A DNA stretch of 44,091 nt from Lachnospiraceae bacterium (GTDB lineage: Bacteria > Bacillota > Clostridia > Lachnospirales > Lachnospiraceae). The stretch's first letter is position 1, and every line of letters begins with the position of its first letter. The stretch is from assembly GCA_017417105.1 (NCBI GenBank), contig JAFPZU010000121.1, positions 1 to 44,091 of the forward strand, read 5' to 3'. Below, piece after piece: positions 34,882 through 43,117 of the stretch. A program made the translations under genes and the position numbers. Below the pieces are notes generated by a model. That model worked only from the letters and a program-made list of their open reading frames with translations. It was not told the DNA's origin and did not search any database.

Positions 34882-36351
34882 TCAGAATCCCGACGGCTCC
34901 TTATACGAGGAGCCGTTTATCTTTCCTGTCCTGAAGATCAGGACGGTATCTGCAAGTTCTATGCTGTCCCCATCCGTTATCTCCCTGGTTTCATTTATAT
35001 TCAGCAGATTCCCGTTCACCGCTGTTCCGTTTAATGAATTAAGGTCTGAAACGTAATATCTTCCATCAAGTTCCTTTATCATGGCATGGATACGGCTTAC
35101 TCCCTCACCGTCTATCACCCCGTCAACTCTTGTCCGCATTTTCCCCATCACAAATGGAAACTTCCTGATGATGACCTTCCTTCCGTCCTGATAAGAAAGT
35201 GAGGGCAGCTCCGTCCTTCCCCCAAAAGATCCGGGTCTTCTGATCAGCACGGTTTTCTCATCATCCTCTTCTTCATTTTCTCTGATCCCGTATTCACTAT
35301 TCCTCTTATCAAGAAAGCTCATCCATCCGTTCTCCTGTCTGCTCAAAGGCTTTTCAGCTATGTCCTCTTCAATATGGTTATCCTCATTATCATATTTTGT
35401 ATCCGCCACGCTCCTTCCTGATACAGACTCCTTATCTTTACATTTCCCTTCCGTGTCGTTATCCGACTGTCTGTCAGACTGTCTGCCTTTGCACATAAGC
35501 ATTACTCCGATCAGCACCAGCGAAAAGGAGGCTGCGATCGCGGCTCCCACCATAAGATATTCCTGCTCGGATAAGGTTACCGGTAGCAATGCCGGATCCA
35601 TTAACACGGCAATATAAAGGACCGCTGCAGCCATAACGATCCCAAGACTTATATATGCGGCTCTCTTTCTTTTCTTCGTCCTGTCCTTTTCCGAATCGGT
35701 TTCAAAGAAGGGTTTCATATCCTCTGATATCCCTTCTTTAATATCCCAGTACTCATCCGGATCTATGGGAGCCTCGGAGCTCCTTGCCGCAAAATCCTCA
35801 TTGTCATTCTCCCTGTCATATCGAATCCTGTCATACTGCATATCAGGAAGTATATATCCGTTTTCAACGCGCTCGAGGTATCCATAAGCCTTTGCCGCAG
35901 CTTCTCTGTCGTTTCCGTCAGTATGCCCGGCCAGAAATTCTGCCAGCACCCTGATGTCATATTCATCATACTTTGTCATTCCCGGAACATAAATAAACGA
36001 AGGATCCAGCGTGTCGGGAGATATCCAGATCGCCTGGGGATCAAATATCACTTCGTCAGGCAGGAGCATATATCTTTGAAGCTCAAATAACAGTTCTCCA
36101 AGCCCGCCAAGTATTGTATCCAGCTCTCCTTTTTTTATTCCTCCGCTCTGAAAAAGAGCTGCCAGACTGACCCTTCCCTGAATATCGTAGTAATAATAAG
36201 AGTACCCGTCGATGCTTTGCGGGATCATTTTAGTAAGATGCGGGATCTCATTTCTGATCATCATCTTTTCCCGAAGCATGGCTGCATCATTTCTCTCATG
36301 CTTTACAACCATGTAATTTTTCAGTCCGTTCCTTTTATAAGTTATCTGCAT
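34882..36351 (-). CDS. FHA-domain membrane protein, DUF6382-like, last tad gene
   Basis: 489 residues. Residues 1-170 match the DUF6382-like cytoplasmic domain that precedes FHA proteins in clostridial tad loci. Two membrane helices lie near 232-250 and 262-287. A charged linker rich in Asp, Glu and Ser follows, then the C-terminal FHA domain (about 390-480) with GEGVSRIHAMIKE and SDLNSLNGTAVNG, the Arg, Ser and Asn residues that bind phosphothreonine. GGGAGG lies before the ATG. It would link pilus assembly to Ser/Thr phosphorylation; no kinase is in the window. Confidence 0.85.
   Translation of the reverse strand: MQITYKRNGLKNYMVVKHERNDAAMLREKMMIRNEIPHLTKMIPQSIDGYSYYYYDIQGRVSLAALFQSGGIKKGELDTILGGLGELLFELQRYMLLPDEVIFDPQAIWISPDTLDPSFIYVPGMTKYDEYDIRVLAEFLAGHTDGNDREAAAKAYGYLERVENGYILPDMQYDRIRYDRENDNEDFAARSSEAPIDPDEYWDIKEGISEDMKPFFETDSEKDRTKKRKRAAYISLGIVMAAAVLYIAVLMDPALLPVTLSEQEYLMVGAAIAASFSLVLIGVMLMCKGRQSDRQSDNDTEGKCKDKESVSGRSVADTKYDNEDNHIEEDIAEKPLSRQENGWMSFLDKRNSEYGIRENEEEDDEKTVLIRRPGSFGGRTELPSLSYQDGRKVIIRKFPFVMGKMRTRVDGVIDGEGVSRIHAMIKELDGRYYVSDLNSLNGTAVNGNLLNINETREITDGDSIELADTVLIFRTGKINGSSYKEPSGF
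34893..34925 (+). terminator. Terminator of the murG-HIT-SCP2 unit
   Basis: ACGGCTCC and GGAGCCGT form a perfect 8-base-pair stem with an 8-base loop, then TTTATCTTT. It begins 22 bases after the SCP2-fusion stop and lies inside the 3' coding end of the convergent FHA gene. Confidence 0.65.
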
Positions 36352-36367
36352 AAATCCTCCCTCAAAT

Positions 36368-36814
36368 TCAGTGTTTTACAGCATTCTGTATCGTTCGTGT
36401 TTTTCTGATAAATTCTATTGCATCTTTAATTGACGCGCTCCCTTCGCCTGCAACGGCAATACTATCTGTTCCGCTTATCTTCATGAACAGGATACCCTGC
36501 GGTATTGAAAGGCTTCCGGAATATTTCACGGTTATTTCCTTTCCGGATACAAAAACCTCATGTGATACTCCGCTTGTTGCAAGCAGCAGACCGTCAATAT
36601 TGTAAGCTGCCGCTCTTTCCGCCTCTTTTTTTGCATCAGCTTCCCCTGTACGTATCAGACTTCCCTTAAGGGCTGCCTGATAGGCACAGCTTTTCATGAC
36701 CGCCCTGTCATGGAGAAAAAAGGAAATGTAAATAATAAACACGATAACTCCCATTATGAAGGGGAAAATCAAAGCCGCTTCAATGGTATATGATCCTTCA
36801 ACCCTTTTTTTCAC
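36368..36814 (-). CDS. TadE-like pilus assembly protein
   Basis: 148 residues from GTG at 36814, which overlaps the prepilin peptidase stop by 4 bases (GTGA). The N-terminus KRVEGSYTIEAALIFPFIMG is a prepilin-like signal: Gly7 before a hydrophobic helix with Glu12 at the +5 place. The rest is a short beta-rich domain (VSGKEITVKYSGSLSIPQG). It is a TadE-type minor pseudopilin. The peptidase next door may process it. Confidence 0.8.
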   Translation of the reverse strand: MKKRVEGSYTIEAALIFPFIMGVIVFIIYISFFLHDRAVMKSCAYQAALKGSLIRTGEADAKKEAERAAAYNIDGLLLATSGVSHEVFVSGKEITVKYSGSLSIPQGILFMKISGTDSIAVAGEGSASIKDAIEFIRKTRTIQNAVKH

Positions 36815-37248
36815 AGTAAACCCCCGGCCTTATCCATAAGATACCCCGTAAGAAGAAACGGAAGGAAAGGAAGGGCGGTATTACGATTCCCCCTGCGGAC
36901 CATAAGCAGCAGAATGGAAATAAGAGAAGCCCCCAGCATTCCATAGAGCGTCTGACAGGCTGCTCTGCTTCCCCCAAGGAATATGCCTGATACAAGGATC
37001 GCAATGCCGTCACCCGCCCCTATCTTTCCGTCCGATATATGGGACAGTGCTACAAACACTATGCCCAGCAGGATCCCGAAGATCTCATCAGTTAAGGTCA
37101 CGGATCCGGTTAGCATAAAAAGCACAACCCCCGCGATACCGAATATTAAAAACAGCAGAACCGGTATGCTTCTTTTTCTTATGTCCGCTATCGTTCCCGT
37201 AATCAGAAATATCAGCAAAAGTCCTTCCCTGATATATTCAGTAACCAT
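36811..37248 (-). CDS. Prepilin peptidase, TadV/CpaA type (A24)
   Basis: 145 residues, the short form without the N-methylation domain. It has about five membrane segments and the two aspartates of the aspartic prepilin peptidases: Asp22 (GTIADIRKRSIPV) and Asp80 in GAGDG. It cleaves the Flp prepilin after Gly. A GGAGAGGAG site lies about 10 bases before the ATG. It sits between two TadE-like genes. Confidence 0.9.
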   Translation of the reverse strand: MVTEYIREGLLLIFLITGTIADIRKRSIPVLLFLIFGIAGVVLFMLTGSVTLTDEIFGILLGIVFVALSHISDGKIGAGDGIAILVSGIFLGGSRAACQTLYGMLGASLISILLLMVRRGNRNTALPFLPFLLTGYLMDKAGGLL

Positions 37249-37267
37249 GTCAATAATTCTCCTCTCC

Positions 37268-38074
37268 TTATTTTCCGCCGCATTCGCTGCAGGGAGGAAG
37301 GGTGGTCTCAGACAGCGGCACTTCCTTTATAGTTCTCTTTAACGCCCCGCAGGACAGCGTTGAATGATACCTGTTCCCGTCGTCAGTCACGTAAAGCCTT
37401 GAGGGATGACCCCCGTGCGCCATACAGTATTCGCAGGGATAATACCTGGATCCGTCGTTCGCCCTTTCTTTCCCTATATGTTCAGGATCTGTCGTTCTTA
37501 TGTTGAAGTTAAGATGGGAGCACCCTAAAGATCTGTGGTAGACAGTCCCATACTCGGTCACATATACCATCTCCTCCGCAGCGGCATCATCTTTTCCATG
37601 CCTTTTGTTATCATATCCTGTAAATGCCCTCACCCTGACTCTGTCGACGGCATAAGGATCATAAGCATCAAGAAGGTCGAAAGGCACATCGATACGGTAT
37701 CTTTTTACAAGATCTATGATGTCGTCCCCGCCGTTTATCATCTCAACCATATCAAGTGACGGCATATCTTTCATCGCAGCTTTTCCGACATAGGCGTATT
37801 TTGCGTATTTATAAGCTCTTTCAGCCAGCTTTTCGGTATTTTCCGAGGATACTCGTATTGCGTCGGTAAGATACATTACGGACAGCATGGCAAACAGAAA
37901 TATCGGAAGAATAAGCGCTGTTTCTACTGTAATGCTCCCGGGAAGGAGCCTCCCGGATATTTTTTTGGAAAGGAGGAGAAAACTCTGATTTACTGATGTC
38001 TCTTGTTTCTGTGTTCTTTGGTTTATATTTTTCACTGTTTTCTTAAGGAGGGGGAGGCTCCTTCCCGAGATCAT
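37268..38074 (-). CDS. TadE-like protein with duplicated Cys/His C-terminal repeats
   Basis: 268 residues from ATG at 38074 (AAGGG 7 bases upstream); a GTG at 38095 is in frame and overlaps the DUF5702-like gene. After about 45 polar residues comes a prepilin-like signal PGSITVETALILPIFLFAML with Gly46 and Glu at +5. The C-terminal part has two copies of a motif: YVTEYGTVYHRSLGCSHLN with YYPCEYC, and YVTDDGNRYHSTLSCGALK with PPCSEC. Each copy has His, Cys and a CxxC, which could bind Zn. I know no function for this repeat. Confidence 0.8.
   Translation of the reverse strand: MISGRSLPLLKKTVKNINQRTQKQETSVNQSFLLLSKKISGRLLPGSITVETALILPIFLFAMLSVMYLTDAIRVSSENTEKLAERAYKYAKYAYVGKAAMKDMPSLDMVEMINGGDDIIDLVKRYRIDVPFDLLDAYDPYAVDRVRVRAFTGYDNKRHGKDDAAAEEMVYVTEYGTVYHRSLGCSHLNFNIRTTDPEHIGKERANDGSRYYPCEYCMAHGGHPSRLYVTDDGNRYHSTLSCGALKRTIKEVPLSETTLPPCSECGGK
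37939..38067. repeat. Long-range inverted repeat inside the TadE-like gene
   Basis: CGGGAAGGAGCCTCCC at 37939-37954 and GGGAGGCTCCTTCCCG at 38052-38067 are perfect reverse complements (16 bases) with 97 bases between. The right arm begins just inside the chosen ATG. In the mRNA they could pair, and the start-proximal arm contains AAGGAG. The two arms still encode similar residues (ISGRSLP and ISGRLLP). Confidence 0.7.
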
Positions 38075-38084
38075 TGCAATACCC

Positions 38085-39512
38085 TTAAAAATCACTTAAA
38101 TAACTCATCTTTCTGTCAATTGTAAGCTTATATTTTCCTCTGCAGGTCATTACCGCGCTCATGCTCACGTATTCCACACATCCGTCCATTCTAAAATTCC
38201 TGTTGCCCGCAGTCTGTCGTAAATTCATTTCAATTACATCCATGGCTCTCATGCACTTTGTCGTTTTGTTTTCAGCTATCAGAAAAACTCTCAGATAATC
38301 CTCATAGGAAAAGCCTGATCCTTTCTGTCCTGTGGGTCTTGCGTTTGCACGGATAGCAATCAGTCCCCACAACGGCATTTTCCGGTCTGCATCCGTTTTC
38401 TGCAAAGGCACTCTCTCACCTGCCATGAGTCTTGCCATATCCGAGACGCATTCACCATAGGCCCAGGCCAGTAATATAAGAGCCGTAATAGCTTCCGCTG
38501 CCTCCGGTACAAGGAGAAGAGTACAGATGACCTCCGTTACCGCTTCTACCATTCCCTTTCTTTTTGCATCTGTGAATATATACATGGCATCCGCTCCGTA
38601 GCGGATCAGCATAATTCTTTCCACCGCCGTTCTCAGATTAGCTTTGTCAGTTCCTTTGCCGTACAGGATATATTCCAGCTCGTAATCCGGTCCCGTACCC
38701 GCATGCTCATCTGTATACGAAGAGCATCTTTCCATAAGATATTCATCAAACATAAGCTCTGAAAGCATGCTCTCGGTGTTGACATTTCCTCCGTGAAGAC
38801 CCGTGCCGCTTTTTATGCTTCTGTGTGAGATAAGACCGGATGTGTCTATCGACTTTGAAGATACTCCCTTTGTATTCATTACAAACGCAAGCATTCCGTC
38901 CCAGTCGTCAAAAGCATTTCTTGCCGGATTTTCAGGTATCTTGTAATCAAGCCCGTTAAGTTCTTCTTCCAGCTCTTTTCTCCTTTCATCCGGACGTTCG
39001 TCCTCTATGCCGCTTTCATTAAAATCAGAAACCAGGGAACCGGCCTTCTTAGCAAGCTCCTTTGCAAGACTTATCCCGTGTCTGTCTTCAAAAGCCTGTA
39101 TGGCCTGTCTTTTAAAAACCCTGCCTGCTGCATCACTGGCGTAGGATGCCTCGGCTATATCAAGACTGTCGAGCTTAAGACGGGTAAAATCCGCCGGATG
39201 TATCAGGGAAAAAGTTCTTTTGGAAGGATCGATGTTATAGCTTATATAGTCCTTCATATGTTCTTTCAGTTCCTCAAGAGAAGGGCTTCCTCCTCCATAA
39301 GAGGTGTCGATGAAATACAGGTCATATCTTTCCAGAAGCTCTCTGTTGTATTCAGCAAAGACTGATTCCAGCGACATATCCGTCGCCAGCTCACATTTCA
39401 TTCTCGCCGCTGCGTATGCGGCGCTTTCAGTCATACCCAGGATCACCGAGAGTATCAGGGTCAATATGAGACTTAAAAAAACCGTTATTGTTCCCTTGCA
39501 CCTGTATTTCAT
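38085..39512 (-). CDS. DUF5702-like tad-locus protein
   Basis: 475 residues. The N-terminus KYRCKGTITVFLSLILTLIL resembles a prepilin signal (Gly7, then Thr-Ile-Thr-Val), but Phe stands where Glu is usual. The remainder is a large, mostly helical domain with a hydrophobic stretch (TEVICTLLLVPEAAEAITAL) that may be a second membrane helix. This fits DUF5702 proteins found in tad loci of Lachnospiraceae, of unknown function. GGAGG is 5 bases before the ATG. It lies 23 bases after flp. Confidence 0.8.
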   Translation of the reverse strand: MKYRCKGTITVFLSLILTLILSVILGMTESAAYAAARMKCELATDMSLESVFAEYNRELLERYDLYFIDTSYGGGSPSLEELKEHMKDYISYNIDPSKRTFSLIHPADFTRLKLDSLDIAEASYASDAAGRVFKRQAIQAFEDRHGISLAKELAKKAGSLVSDFNESGIEDERPDERRKELEEELNGLDYKIPENPARNAFDDWDGMLAFVMNTKGVSSKSIDTSGLISHRSIKSGTGLHGGNVNTESMLSELMFDEYLMERCSSYTDEHAGTGPDYELEYILYGKGTDKANLRTAVERIMLIRYGADAMYIFTDAKRKGMVEAVTEVICTLLLVPEAAEAITALILLAWAYGECVSDMARLMAGERVPLQKTDADRKMPLWGLIAIRANARPTGQKGSGFSYEDYLRVFLIAENKTTKCMRAMDVIEMNLRQTAGNRNFRMDGCVEYVSMSAVMTCRGKYKLTIDRKMSYLSDF

Positions 39513-39535
39513 CTTTCCTCCGTTTTTTGTCAGGC

Positions 39536-39706
39536 TTAAACCTGGCCTGCTTTGTTGTTAATGGTTTTGAAGATCTTATCTACCAGATCGGTAAGCTGTG
39601 TTTTAAAGATCAGTACCAGACCAATGAGAACCACGAGAATCAGGATCATCTCAACTGTGCCTATGCCGTCTTCTTCTTGGATAAATCTTTTCAAAGCTGT
39701 ACACAT
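39536..39706 (-). CDS. Flp-type prepilin (Flp1-like), 56 residues
   Basis: Short gene read from ATG at 39706: MCTALKRFIQEEDGIGTVEM, then a hydrophobic helix ILILVVLIGLVLIF and a tail KTQLTDLVDKIFKTINNKAG ending QV. It matches the Flp1-like major pilin: a short charged leader, Gly14 then Glu19 at the +5 place, and one hydrophobic helix. Cleavage after Gly14 by the TadV-type peptidase is expected. AGGAGG is 6 bases before the ATG. It lies between tadC and the DUF5702-like gene, with a hairpin upstream. Confidence 0.92.
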   Translation of the reverse strand: MCTALKRFIQEEDGIGTVEMILILVVLIGLVLIFKTQLTDLVDKIFKTINNKAGQV

Positions 39707-39765
39707 TCTTACTTCCTCCTTTCTGCATCACGTTTTCAACTGAAGATGCTTTTGATATATATGCA

Positions 39766-39786
39766 GATACAGCCTGGGTCTGTATC
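39766..39786 (-). other. Hairpin between tadC and flp
   Basis: GATACAG and CTGTATC form a perfect 7-base-pair stem around a 7-base loop in the 137-base gap before flp. There is no T run. It could shield the 5' end of a processed flp transcript, raising pilin dosage over the assembly genes. Confidence 0.45.
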
Positions 39787-39843
39787 GACATAGCTGATTC
39801 ATTGCCATTTTGCGCAATGCCTGTTGGTCAAAGCAGCACTGAT

Positions 39844-41190
39844 TCACCCTGTGAATGCCATAAACGCGGGGATGATTATTATTATCATGACCACAAAGAG
39901 CATAAGAGCCATGGGAAAGAGCAGCTTTGTTCCGGCCTCTTCTCCCTTCTTTCTGGCGTTTGCCTTCCGCTCTTCAAAGGCATCATGCACCTCTCTTTCC
40001 ATCTCATTTAAGAGCCCCACGCTCCCTTTTTTTATATTCTGCGAAAAAAGAGCCCCGAGCTTGGTATACCTTCTGACTGCGCATCTTTTTCCAAAATCAA
40101 GATATGCTTCGTATTCGCTCACGCCGCTCTTCATGCGATGAACGGTGATCAGCATTTCTTCACAGGCATAGGATCTCCTTCCAAAGGTTCGCATCTTGTA
40201 ATCCATGGCAACCTTTTCAAAAGCCGCCCTTAAGGTAAGACCTGCTCCAAGAAGCAGTGTCAGCTTGCTGACGATCTCGGGATAGTCCAGAAGCATTTCC
40301 CGCTCACGCTTAGCCACCTCATTTTTCAGTTCCCGGTCTCTTCCTGTGTAGAGTACTGCCGCCGAAAGCGCCGCGATGAAGAGCACATAAATCCAGGTGT
40401 GTGACATGGAGTGTTCATACGAAATAGCATGTCCGTTAACGTTTCCGGGAAGACTCTGACAGTCTTCAGCGGCGCTCTCTTTTGCATATTCTGTAATATA
40501 CCGTTCTAGATCATGCGCCAGCTGCTCCTCTTCCTCCCTGTATCTGGGAAACACTTTTATAAAAAATTCATACTCCTCCGTCTGCGAGCCATATGACAAT
40601 ATGGCCGTAAGCTTTACCTCTCTGCCTCCTTCATCATCAAACGAATCCTTTATTCGTCCCGAGGTATCCAGCACCTCGTGGTCATTTATCAGCCACTCTA
40701 TGGTTACAGGATATTCTTCATCCTCTGACGGAAGAGAAAGATCCCTGTCTATGTGATCCACTGATATGTTTTCTCCAAGGATACGGCTCTTCAGATTTTT
40801 ACTTACTTCATCAAAAACCTGTTCCGTTTCGTTCTCCGTATACTGCTTCTCCTCGACTACGATGGTTTTTTCCCGTTGAAAAAGCTCTCCGTCCCTGTAA
40901 AGATCAAGGGTGACCTTCTTCTCTCCTCCACCGTGATCATTCCTTGCTATCGCATTATCTTCGATCTTTCTGGCATCATTAAGGTCAGCAGCAAAAATGA
41001 TAAGTGAGAGAAACAACCCTAAGGTCAGGACAGCAAGGCAGGTACCCAGTTTTTTTACGAAGTATTCTTCCGTAAGCTTCGCACCGGACTCTCCGGGATG
41101 CATGAGCATCTGCTTTTCTCTTACATATTCCGTCTCTTTCGGCGTATAGTACTTTAAGAGTTTTGCCGCCAGTTTATAAAAGAATTTCAT
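39844..41190 (-). CDS. tadC: TadC-like T2SF-family platform protein with Ig-like insertion
   Basis: 448 residues, longer than ordinary TadC (about 300). A first membrane helix at 48-67 is followed by a large extracytoplasmic part (70-264), a second helix (265-282), the cytoplasmic T2SF domain (about 290-420, LTLLLGAGLTLRAAFEKVA) and a final helix (about 428-445). Within the extracytoplasmic part, residues 145-215 (LSLPSEDEEYPVTIEWLIND and TSGRIKDSF, VKLTAILSYG, EFFIKVF) resemble an atrophied bacterial Ig domain. It is part of the inner-membrane platform for Flp pilus assembly. It begins 3 bases after tadB. Confidence 0.85.
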   Translation of the reverse strand: MKFFYKLAAKLLKYYTPKETEYVREKQMLMHPGESGAKLTEEYFVKKLGTCLAVLTLGLFLSLIIFAADLNDARKIEDNAIARNDHGGGEKKVTLDLYRDGELFQREKTIVVEEKQYTENETEQVFDEVSKNLKSRILGENISVDHIDRDLSLPSEDEEYPVTIEWLINDHEVLDTSGRIKDSFDDEGGREVKLTAILSYGSQTEEYEFFIKVFPRYREEEEQLAHDLERYITEYAKESAAEDCQSLPGNVNGHAISYEHSMSHTWIYVLFIAALSAAVLYTGRDRELKNEVAKREREMLLDYPEIVSKLTLLLGAGLTLRAAFEKVAMDYKMRTFGRRSYACEEMLITVHRMKSGVSEYEAYLDFGKRCAVRRYTKLGALFSQNIKKGSVGLLNEMEREVHDAFEERKANARKKGEEAGTKLLFPMALMLFVVMIIIIIPAFMAFTG

Positions 41191-41193
41191 ATA

Positions 41194-41970
41194 TCAGACC
41201 TCGATATCTATTATCTTTTCCGCCATCAGCACTCCTGCAAGATATATGGCAAGAGATAAGGTCATTATTATCCTTCCTGCAATTCCCTGATACAGAACGG
41301 ATATCATCCCGGAAGATCCGGTCTGAAGATAGAGCAGAATGCCAAAGGGCATGATCTCCATTATCCTGGTCTCAAGCTTTCTTGAGGTCATAGCCGTTTC
41401 GATCTCACGCTTGACTTCTATCTTTTCACTTATGTTCGATGATGCTCTTTTGATTATCTTCGTCATATCCCCGCCTATCCTTTTTGCGGCTTCAAATACG
41501 GCAGCAAAATCATTTATATCCTCTATGCAGCTTCTGCGTCCGAAATCCCTGATTATGTACTCGATCTGTTCATTATCCCGAAGTTTCATAACGATCCTCC
41601 TGTATTCCTCCGATATCGGCGCGTCCTCTCCATACATCCGTTTCATGTCATGCCAGGCTTCGATAAAGGAGTTTTCAACCGAATATCCGGCGTTGAGCGC
41701 AGTGCTGACTGCAAGAATGCTTTCCCTGAACTGGAGCGCCAGTGTTTTCTTCCTGTCATTCTCCGACTGTTTCAGCCTGAGTTTTGCGTAGAATAAAAAT
41801 CCCGGCAGGAGAACAAGAAAGGAAGTAACACTCCGATAGAATATATAAGACGTCACGGCGCACAGAAGAGTCCATTCAAACATTATCCTTATCAAAAAGG
41901 CCTTTCCGGCGGAGCTTTTCGACATAAACAAGCTTTCCCGTTTTTTTAAGAGTTCCTTTGACAAGCCCAT
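41194..41970 (-). CDS. tadB: TadB-like T2SF-family platform protein
   Basis: 258 residues from ATG at 41970 (MGLSKELLKKRESL), preceded by GGAGGG at about 11 bases; a TTG eight codons earlier (41994) is the other option. It has two N-terminal membrane helices (about 25-65), a T2SF cytoplasmic domain (ESILAVSTALNAGYSVENSF) and two C-terminal helices. It forms the pilus platform with TadC. Its start overlaps the end of tadA by 95 bases in another frame. Confidence 0.87.
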   Translation of the reverse strand: MGLSKELLKKRESLFMSKSSAGKAFLIRIMFEWTLLCAVTSYIFYRSVTSFLVLLPGFLFYAKLRLKQSENDRKKTLALQFRESILAVSTALNAGYSVENSFIEAWHDMKRMYGEDAPISEEYRRIVMKLRDNEQIEYIIRDFGRRSCIEDINDFAAVFEAAKRIGGDMTKIIKRASSNISEKIEVKREIETAMTSRKLETRIMEIMPFGILLYLQTGSSGMISVLYQGIAGRIIMTLSLAIYLAGVLMAEKIIDIEV

Positions 41971-43117
41971 TCTTTGTTTCTCCCTCCTCTTCAAACTTAA
42001 ATATCGGGTTTAACACAAATTCTCCGTTTTCAAGCCCCATCATCTCCGTTATCTCCAGAACCTTCCGGCTTTTGTCCCGAAGCCTTCCCAGATGCACTAT
42101 TATGTCTATGGCCGATGCCATCTGTCTTCTGATGGCGCTCAGGGGAAGATCCATCCCCATAAGCACCATGGTCTCGATCCTGGAGAGCATATCCTTTGCG
42201 CTGTTTGCATGTCCCGTACATAAAGAACCGTCATGACCGGTATTGGCCGCAGATAAAAAATCCAGCGCTGCGCCGTCCCTGATCTCTCCGACTATTATCC
42301 TGTCCGGTCTCATTCTTAAGGAGGTCTTTATAAGATCCCTTATGGTTATCTCCTTCAAGCCTTCCACGTTGGCATTTCTGGTCTCAAGACGTACCAGATT
42401 TTCCACTCCCTGGATCTGAAGCTCAGCTGAGTCTTCGATGGTTACTATCCTTTCGTCATGGGGAATATACTGGGAAAGCGCATTCAGAAAGGTTGTCTTT
42501 CCGGAGCCTGTTCCGCCCGAAACAAAAATGTTATAACCGGATATGACAAGTTTTTTCAGATATTCAACTGCAGCCGGTGTCACCGAAGAAAATGCCACGA
42601 GATTTTTCATCGATATCGGCTCATCCGGAAACCGCCTGATGGTAAGGATCGGGCCGTTTATCGCAACGGGATTCATGACAACGTTTACCCTGGCGCCGTT
42701 TTCAAGCCTTGCGTCCACTATGGGGGATGCCTCATTTACCACCCTGTTGCTCTTTGAAACTATCTGCTGTATGACAGATCTCAGTTTCTCTTCAGATTCA
42801 AAGGTTCTTTCCCACCTTGATATGGCGCCGTTCCTTTCGATAAAAATATCGTTCACACCGTTCACCATTATCTCGGTCACCGAGCTGTCCGCTATAAGCT
42901 CCTCTAGGATCCCAAGTCTCCGTACTTCAAAAAACAGGGTTCTGAATAATTCCTCCATGTCTGCAAGGCTTAAGTTATCCGTCTGCTTTATGCCATAGAT
43001 CGCATCTCTTATAATGTCTCTTATTTCATCATCCGATACGTCTCTCGACATATCTATCCTTGATATGACCTCATCTTTTAAGTGAGCCAGTTTCTCTGTG
43101 TATTTCTTTTCAGTCAT
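41876..43117 (-). CDS. tadA: Tad pilus secretion ATPase TadA/CpaF
   Basis: 413 residues from ATG at 43117 (MTEKKYTEKLAHL), with GGAG 7 to 8 bases upstream; the 12-codon longer reading reaches into tadZ. It is the hexameric secretion ATPase that powers pilus assembly. Walker A is GGTGSGKTTF, followed by IEDSAELQ, the His-box region LRMRPDRIIVGEIRDGAA and TGHDGSLCTGHANSA. The N-terminal domain has the CpaF pattern SVTEIMVNGVNDIFIERNG. It overlaps tadZ by 8 bases and tadB by 95. Confidence 0.95.
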   Translation of the reverse strand: MTEKKYTEKLAHLKDEVISRIDMSRDVSDDEIRDIIRDAIYGIKQTDNLSLADMEELFRTLFFEVRRLGILEELIADSSVTEIMVNGVNDIFIERNGAISRWERTFESEEKLRSVIQQIVSKSNRVVNEASPIVDARLENGARVNVVMNPVAINGPILTIRRFPDEPISMKNLVAFSSVTPAAVEYLKKLVISGYNIFVSGGTGSGKTTFLNALSQYIPHDERIVTIEDSAELQIQGVENLVRLETRNANVEGLKEITIRDLIKTSLRMRPDRIIVGEIRDGAALDFLSAANTGHDGSLCTGHANSAKDMLSRIETMVLMGMDLPLSAIRRQMASAIDIIVHLGRLRDKSRKVLEITEMMGLENGEFVLNPIFKFEEEGETKNGLVKGTLKKTGKLVYVEKLRRKGLFDKDNV

